Source: JBGUVL01 sp964370395 (GTDB lineage Bacteria > Bacillota_I > Bacilli_A > Erysipelotrichales > Erysipelotrichaceae). Taken from it: a DNA stretch of 11,161 bases. How positions within the stretch are numbered: position 1 is the stretch's first letter; each line of letters starts with the position of its first letter. Positions 7,668 through 11,161 of this stretch are shown one piece after another. The position numbers and the translations under genes were made by a program. The DNA lies in NCBI GenBank assembly GCA_964370395.1, contig CAYJIZ010000032.1:1-11161 (forward strand), read 5' to 3'. The notes under the pieces are model-generated. The model did no database searches and had not been told where the DNA came from. It was given only the letters and a program-made list of their open reading frames with translations.

Positions 7668-7694
7668 GTTTGCCTCCTTTGCTTGCTTGCTTTT

Positions 7695-7723
7695 ATTGTA
7701 ACAAAGTTCTTTTAAAACGTAAA
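7695..7723 (-). promoter_or_regulatory. Promoter of the sensor operon
   Basis: On the minus strand TTTACG (7718-7723), a 17-bp spacer and TACAAT (7695-7700) with an upstream TG (extended -10) lie about 30 bp before the lipoprotein start. The -35 overlaps the U-tract of the preceding terminator. Confidence 0.6.
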
Positions 7724-7748
7724 AAGGAATGTAACATTACATCCCTTT
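7718..7748 (-). terminator. Intrinsic terminator of the 128-residue protein gene
   Basis: Arms AAAGGGATGTAA and TTACATTCCTTT (one G-U pair) form a 12-bp hairpin followed by TTTTT on the minus strand. The TAA stop (7737-7739) is part of the upstream arm. Confidence 0.7.
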
Positions 7749-8123
7749 CATCGCCTTGTCAATTCGAAGTCCCATATGTTTTGATATACTAGACGCATTT
7801 GTTACAATCTTAGATAAAACCGAACCTTTGTTCTCTTTGGCTATGATTGTGTAAACACCAACTTTATTTGTCGCAAACAACAATTTATCATCCACTCGTT
7901 TGTAACCTACTTTTACTAAGTTACCACGACCATTTGCGAAATACAGTTCCAAATCTTCATATAGCATACTCGTTGGAATATCCAAACTTACTTCGACGTT
8001 TTTCTTTCCGTTTAATCGAGCAAAAATCACTTCGTAGATTTTGCATTTTTCGACTTCTAAGTGGGGTATATACAATTGTGCATTTTTCCATTGATTTGAA
8101 ATTTCTCTTACAATATACTGCAT
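7737..8123 (-). CDS. Hypothetical 128-residue protein, probably beta-rich
   Basis: I do not recognise a named family. The gene is real by its strong ribosome binding site (GAGGAGG, then ATG 8121-8123), its own promoter and its terminator. There is no signal peptide or membrane helix. Residues about 40-96 alternate hydrophobic and polar positions, with IPTSMLYEDLELYFANGRGN, then KLLFATNKVGVYTIIAK. The pattern resembles the small beta modules at the C-terminal ends of larger Gram-positive surface proteins, where a segment 'NLxVYxxxxxGxL' is followed by 'FxTxxxSxYxI'; this likeness is only by eye. The C-terminal 30 residues are basic (KIVTNASSISKHMGLRIDKAMKGM). It sits just downstream of the DeoR gene with no obvious terminator between them, so some read-through from that gene is possible. 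Confidence 0.75.
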   Translation of the reverse strand: MQYIVREISNQWKNAQLYIPHLEVEKCKIYEVIFARLNGKKNVEVSLDIPTSMLYEDLELYFANGRGNLVKVGYKRVDDKLLFATNKVGVYTIIAKENKGSVLSKIVTNASSISKHMGLRIDKAMKGM

Positions 8124-8163
8124 AATTTGCCTCCTCGTCTAGGCTAATTATACGAGATATACA

Positions 8164-8191
8164 ATTATAAAATTTTAAACTTTTTTGTAAA
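8164..8191 (-). promoter_or_regulatory. Candidate promoter of the 128-residue protein gene
   Basis: On the minus strand TTTACA (8186-8191) and TATAAT (8164-8169) are 16 bp apart. A second TATAAT lies at 8147-8152, closer to the gene but without a clear -35. Confidence 0.5.
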
Positions 8192-8199
8192 TTTTTGCA

Positions 8200-8958
8200 C
8201 TACTTACATACAACGATGTTTTTTATTACTCTTTCGCTTTGTGGATACGTATCCGTAAAAATATAATCTATCTCATTTAATTTCGCAAAAGTATGCACTG
8301 CTTTGATCTCAAATTTTGTATGATCTGCTAAGACAAACACACTTTTCGAACGTTTGATCACAAGCTTTTTAATGGCAGCAATCTCTGCTTCAACAGAATA
8401 GAATTCTCTGCTTTTCACATCGATTCCACTTGCACTTAGAAATGCGCGATCAAATCGTAACGACTCAATTTGCATCATCGTTGCAGAACCAAGTGTCATA
8501 TCAAATTTCGCATTGTATTGTCCACCAAGTAAAAATAACTGCCCTTTGCATCCTGCTAATTTACGTTGTAAGTACATGGAATTCGTTACAATCGTAATGT
8601 TTTTACTCATGATATATGGAACCAGATGCGCAATCGTTGTACCCGAATCCAAGAAGATACATTCTCCTTCTTTGATGAGCTTTGCAGCTGTTTTCGCAAC
8701 TCTTTCTTTTTCTGGCTTATTTAGATGAATCTTTTCTGACACTGCAACTTCATTCATCCCTGACAGCATTTCCACTACTCGATTTGATACTGCTCCACCA
8801 CGAGAACGTTCTATTTTTCCATCGCCTTCTAACTTACGCAAATCTCTTTGTACTGTTGAAAACGAAACATTCATTTCGCGAGATAACTCATGAATCGAAA
8901 TACTTGGACGTACTTGTAAACGATTTATGATATACGCTAATCTTTCTTTTGCAAGCAT
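8200..8958 (-). CDS. DeoR-family transcriptional regulator of sugar metabolism
   Basis: The 252-residue length is typical. Residues 1-57 form the DeoR helix-turn-helix, with SIHELSREMNVSFSTVQRDL (21-40) and the classic LEGDGKIERSRGGAV after it. The DeoRC sensor domain follows: IFLDSGTTIAHL (101-112), the usual phosphosugar-binding segment, then TNSMYL, LLGGQYN (143-149), and ADHTKFE (211-217). Such proteins usually repress sugar genes until a phosphorylated sugar intermediate binds. ATG 8956-8958 has AGAGAGG upstream. No sugar kinase, aldolase or PTS gene is next to it in this window, so the target genes are unknown; autoregulation or control of the downstream 128-residue protein gene is possible. 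Confidence 0.95.
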   Translation of the reverse strand: MLAKERLAYIINRLQVRPSISIHELSREMNVSFSTVQRDLRKLEGDGKIERSRGGAVSNRVVEMLSGMNEVAVSEKIHLNKPEKERVAKTAAKLIKEGECIFLDSGTTIAHLVPYIMSKNITIVTNSMYLQRKLAGCKGQLFLLGGQYNAKFDMTLGSATMMQIESLRFDRAFLSASGIDVKSREFYSVEAEIAAIKKLVIKRSKSVFVLADHTKFEIKAVHTFAKLNEIDYIFTDTYPQSERVIKNIVVCK

Positions 8959-8983
8959 ACTCTAACCTCTCTTCATTATTTCT

Positions 8984-8992
8984 ATTATAGCA
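8984..8992 (-). promoter_or_regulatory. Extended -10 promoter of the DeoR regulator gene
   Basis: TGCTATAAT on the minus strand is a perfect extended -10, about 26 bp before ATG 8958. No convincing -35 box is seen, which extended -10 promoters can tolerate. Confidence 0.55.
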
Positions 8993-9017
8993 TATTTATG
9001 ATGGATAAAAATCGCTT

Positions 9018-9890
9018 TTATTTTGTTTGGATAAGGGACAACACCAAGGAGGAAACACTTGATTGTACTTGTTTATCTTGTCCTTTGCCATCTCCACTCC
9101 ACAACAACAAACCAATTAAAATCGCCACTCCTATCACAATTGCCTTACTCACATTACTTTCTTCAATAGGAGTAATGATTTTACGCTTTTCTAATACCAC
9201 GACTAGTCCTATTAACACAAGTGATATCACAATATAAAACAGTATCGTAGAGAGCGAATTACGCTCTCCTATCATAAGACTTAAACCACCAAAATAAACG
9301 AGTAGAAACGCTAGCCCAATAAAATTGTATGACTTTATTTTCTTTGCTTTCTTTTTGGTAAGATAAGGGTAAAGAAACTGCCAAAATCCTAATCCCAAAC
9401 ACAATCCAAAGACAATCGTAAGAAGTGGATTATCATCAAATAACGATGCTGTATTCACCCGTCTGAAGAAACCAAAAGCAAACGCAGCAACAAGTAACGA
9501 GTAGATTGCTAAAATCCAACGAAACTCTTTTTTGATACATGATTCACGTAACTCGTTAGCCGTTTCTTCTTCAGAGTAAAACACAAAATGTTTATTTGGC
9601 AGTTGAACTAACTGACGAAACCCTTTCCCACTTAGTAAAGTACAGCCGTATTCTTCTAGGAATGCTTCGTACTCCAATATCTTTTTTGTCTTATGCGAAA
9701 CAAATGCATTGTTACGATCAACAAAGTCAATTTTATAATAAACATCTTGTGGAGCTTGTTTTTTAAATACGACAAAAAAGGAAGTCATGTCACTTACCAA
9801 CCAACCTTGTTGTGCACGTCGGTGAAAATACCGTACCACTATTTCACTCTCATACAAGGAAATATTGCATAATTCGATTTTTCGCTTCAT
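9018..9890 (-). CDS. DUF2812 membrane protein
   Basis: The 290-residue protein has an N-terminal DUF2812-like domain (about 1-105) with the typical YFHRRAQQGWLVSD segment (21-34), followed by five likely membrane helices at about 124-141, 155-176, 188-207, 214-234 and 248-264. The loop between helices 2 and 3 is very basic (KKKAKKIKS), so it should face the cytoplasm. DUF2812 proteins are commonly encoded right after a PadR repressor, as here (14-bp gap, AAAGGAG before ATG 9888-9890), and are thought to belong to envelope-stress or drug-responsive regulons; the biochemical role is not known. Expression should follow the PadR operator upstream. No clear terminator follows the stop. Confidence 0.85.
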   Translation of the reverse strand: MKRKIELCNISLYESEIVVRYFHRRAQQGWLVSDMTSFFVVFKKQAPQDVYYKIDFVDRNNAFVSHKTKKILEYEAFLEEYGCTLLSGKGFRQLVQLPNKHFVFYSEEETANELRESCIKKEFRWILAIYSLLVAAFAFGFFRRVNTASLFDDNPLLTIVFGLCLGLGFWQFLYPYLTKKKAKKIKSYNFIGLAFLLVYFGGLSLMIGERNSLSTILFYIVISLVLIGLVVVLEKRKIITPIEESNVSKAIVIGVAILIGLLLWSGDGKGQDKQVQSSVSSLVLSLIQTK

Positions 9891-9904
9891 TTTCTTGCTC
9901 CTTT

Positions 9905-10210
9905 CTATAACACTTCTTTTGTTTGCTGAATGATCGATTGCAAACGAGCGTATTCCTCTTTAAACAAGACATTTCCTTTTTCACTAATCTTGTACCATTT
10001 CTTTCTTGCTTCACAACGTGTTTGCTCAATTAATTTTTCTTCTTCGAATTTCGCAAGCATCGCATACAATGTTCCTGGACCAAGTAAAATTCGTCCCTGT
10101 GTTAGCGTTTCAATATAATTTGTTATTTCAACACCACATCGTTCATGATGCAATGCTAATAAAACAAAATACATTTGTTCTGTTAATGTTTTTAATTGTT
10201 CTTTTGGCAT
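9905..10210 (-). CDS. PadR-family transcriptional repressor
   Basis: The 101-residue protein is a minimal PadR winged helix: the N-terminal helix EQMYFVLLAL (11-20), the recognition region with LLGPGTLYAMLAKFEEEKLIE (42-62), and the wing with CEARKKWYKISEKG (66-79), ending in one dimerisation helix. Small PadR proteins dimerise and usually repress their own operon; many release DNA on binding hydrophobic drugs or phenolics. AGAGG precedes ATG 10208-10210, and a 21-bp inverted repeat lies directly upstream, a strong candidate for its own operator. It forms a two-gene unit with the DUF2812 protein. The ligand is unknown. Confidence 0.95.
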   Translation of the reverse strand: MPKEQLKTLTEQMYFVLLALHHERCGVEITNYIETLTQGRILLGPGTLYAMLAKFEEEKLIEQTRCEARKKWYKISEKGNVLFKEEYARLQSIIQQTKEVL

Positions 10211-10220
10211 CTTAACACCT

Positions 10221-10241
10221 CTATATCGTTAAACGATATAG
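10221..10241. promoter_or_regulatory. Likely PadR operator
   Basis: CTATATCGTT and AACGATATAG are perfect 10-bp arms around a single A. The repeat sits 10 bp before the PadR start codon and overlaps the ribosome binding site side of the promoter. TTGACT lies just upstream on the minus strand as a possible -35. The match to PadR is inferred from position. Confidence 0.7.
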
Positions 10242-10243
10242 TC

Positions 10244-10271
10244 AAATAAAAAAAAGAATCTTATTGATTCT
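10244..10271 (-). terminator. Intrinsic terminator of the TPR-like gene
   Basis: On the minus strand AGAATC-AATAA-GATTCT is followed by TTTTTTTT. The TAA stop (10261-10263) lies in the loop. The stem is short and AT-rich, so some read-through into the PadR gene is possible. Confidence 0.65.
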
Positions 10272-11085
10272 CATTTTCTAATAAAAAGATAGCAAGCTGT
10301 TGTGAAGCCATAAACTGACGTTGCAACAATTGGTAGACATAAGCTGCTTCTTCTTCGCTTCCTGGCACTCTTTGTTTCGTATTCGCTAACGTATTCATCC
10401 GTTTTTGGCTTACTATTTCAAACAGATAATGATTACTCTGTTTCAATAGTGGTATCATTAGTTTCGCATTATTGTAGTTCGCTAACTTCATCTCTTTTAG
10501 AAACAAAACATACAAATACAATGTATCTCTTTGTGGGTAGCGTTCCATTAACTCTTTCATCGCATTATGATCTTCAAAATGCAAATACACTGCATACAGT
10601 AATTCATGTGCTTTAAAATGATCACTAGGATTCAAGTTTATAATTTCACGCAATTGCTGTTTCGCTTTTTTCATATACCCACTTTCAAACAAGGTCAATG
10701 CATACGCAAACTTGATTTGAAAAAACGCATGGGCATCTTTGCACTCATAAAAATCATCGCGATTTTGTAAGAAAAAATCTTTTCCTAATAACAGGGTAGC
10801 TTTTTCCATCCCCTTTTTTAGTATTTCCATTTTTGTGAAACAACTCTTTGTATAACAACCCAACGCATAGTAGGCTTCAATGCAATCAGGACAAAATTCT
10901 AGCGCTTCTTTGGCAATCGTTCTCTTCTTTTCAAAACTTCGAAATTGGCTCACCTTTTCTAGATGTTGCAATGCCTCAATCAAAGCATCATTATGTTTGT
11001 ATATCTGTTTATTCTCTTTCACAAAGCAATCAAGCGACATCTGAAATGTCATAGCTAAGTTCATCGTATTTTCTGCATAATTCAT
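10261..11085 (-). CDS. TPR-like repeat protein of unknown function
   Basis: The 274-residue protein is almost all helical, without signal peptide or membrane helix. TPR-like helix pairs are visible at about 55-92 (AKEALEFCPDCIEAYYALGC), 119-152 (FFQIKFAYALTLFESGYMKKAKQQLREIINLNPSD) and 157-182 (FKAHELLYAVYLHFEDHNAMKELMERYP). The block with 'A-L-x(3)-G-x(3)-A-x(2)-Q-L-R-E-I-I-N-L-N-P-x-D' resembles bacterial TPR proteins distantly related to ST7. Such proteins bind partner proteins, but the partner is not evident. I chose ATG 11083-11085 because GGGTGA lies at suitable spacing; ATG 11095-11097 would add four residues (MGED) but has no ribosome binding site. It has its own promoter and terminator and is separate from the PadR unit, though both may share a regulator. 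Confidence 0.8.
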   Translation of the reverse strand: MNYAENTMNLAMTFQMSLDCFVKENKQIYKHNDALIEALQHLEKVSQFRSFEKKRTIAKEALEFCPDCIEAYYALGCYTKSCFTKMEILKKGMEKATLLLGKDFFLQNRDDFYECKDAHAFFQIKFAYALTLFESGYMKKAKQQLREIINLNPSDHFKAHELLYAVYLHFEDHNAMKELMERYPQRDTLYLYVLFLKEMKLANYNNAKLMIPLLKQSNHYLFEIVSQKRMNTLANTKQRVPGSEEEAAYVYQLLQRQFMASQQLAIFLLENENQ

Positions 11086-11103
11086 ATCTTCACCCATTTT
11101 CGC

Positions 11104-11123
11104 ATACGATAATAGTATCGTAT
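11104..11123. promoter_or_regulatory. Candidate operator over the TPR-like gene promoter
   Basis: ATACGATA and TATCGTAT are perfect 8-bp arms around ATAG. The repeat covers the putative -10 (TACTAT, minus strand) of the TPR-like gene, so a bound protein would block transcription. The ACGATA/TATCGT cores are the same hexamers as in the PadR operator but in the opposite order. Confidence 0.5.
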
Positions 11124-11140
11124 CTCACTTAGAAATACAA
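11112..11140 (-). promoter_or_regulatory. Candidate promoter of the TPR-like gene
   Basis: On the minus strand TTGTAT (11135-11140) and TACTAT (11112-11117) are separated by 17 bp. Both are imperfect matches to the consensus; the -10 lies within the inverted repeat at 11104-11123. Confidence 0.4.
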
Positions 11141-11161
11141 TACGAAAAAAAGAGGAAACGC

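Noticed and set aside
7668..7690. Three GCAA units before the lipoprotein ribosome binding site as a phase-variable repeat
   Set aside because: Three copies are too few to suggest slippage.
9018..11085. PadR, DUF2812 and TPR-like genes as a defence or toxin-antitoxin system
   Set aside because: No nuclease, toxin or other effector motif is seen; PadR-DUF2812 pairs are common regulatory modules and the TPR-like gene has its own terminator.

Overview
The window is low-GC, AT-rich DNA with strong AGGAGG-type ribosome binding sites, short intergenic gaps, intrinsic terminators with U-tracts, and Gram-positive-type proteins: a YesM/YesN-like two-component pair, a sugar-binding lipoprotein, a DeoR regulator and a PadR/DUF2812 pair. 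This fits a gut-type member of the Bacillota (Firmicutes), perhaps near Erysipelotrichia, but the finer placement is a guess. Every chromosomal gene lies on the minus strand, so the locus reads from right to left.

Positions 1-350 are different. They carry the 3' end of an IS1380-family transposase on the plus strand, a non-coding tail, and a right terminal repeat ending at 350. The 46 visible C-terminal residues, the TTGAAA/TACAAT outward promoter and the terminal repeat ACGTGGAATTTAGG match, as I remember it, the right end of ISEcp1. That is the element known for mobilising and expressing blaCTX-M genes in Enterobacterales. Here it has landed inside a secreted GH123/DUF4091-like glycosidase gene (346-2358), whose last codon and stop come from the IS. 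This is the most striking feature of the window.

Right of the broken glycosidase lie a 373-bp leader/promoter region rich in inverted repeats (2359-2731), a Gfo/Idh/MocA oxidoreductase (2732-3700), and a three-gene sensory operon (3777-7667). The operon is transcribed as sugar-binding lipoprotein, then sensor histidine kinase, then AraC-type response regulator. No ABC permease or ATPase accompanies the binding protein, so it probably acts as the extracellular sensor for the kinase, as in XylFII-LytS-YesN systems. The oxidoreductase and the secreted glycosidase are plausible targets, which would make this a small glycan-sensing and degradation locus, now damaged by the insertion.

Further right are a 128-residue protein of unknown function (7737-8123), a DeoR-family sugar regulator (8200-8958), and a PadR repressor with a DUF2812 membrane protein (9018-10210). 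The PadR gene is preceded by a near-perfect 21-bp operator. A TPR-like cytoplasmic protein (10261-11085) has a second, related inverted repeat over its putative -10 box. Several genes end in terminator hairpins that include the stop codon. I see no rRNA, tRNA, CRISPR array or phage genes. I found no clearly new multi-gene system; the ISEcp1 insertion and the permease-less sensor operon are the most noteworthy items.
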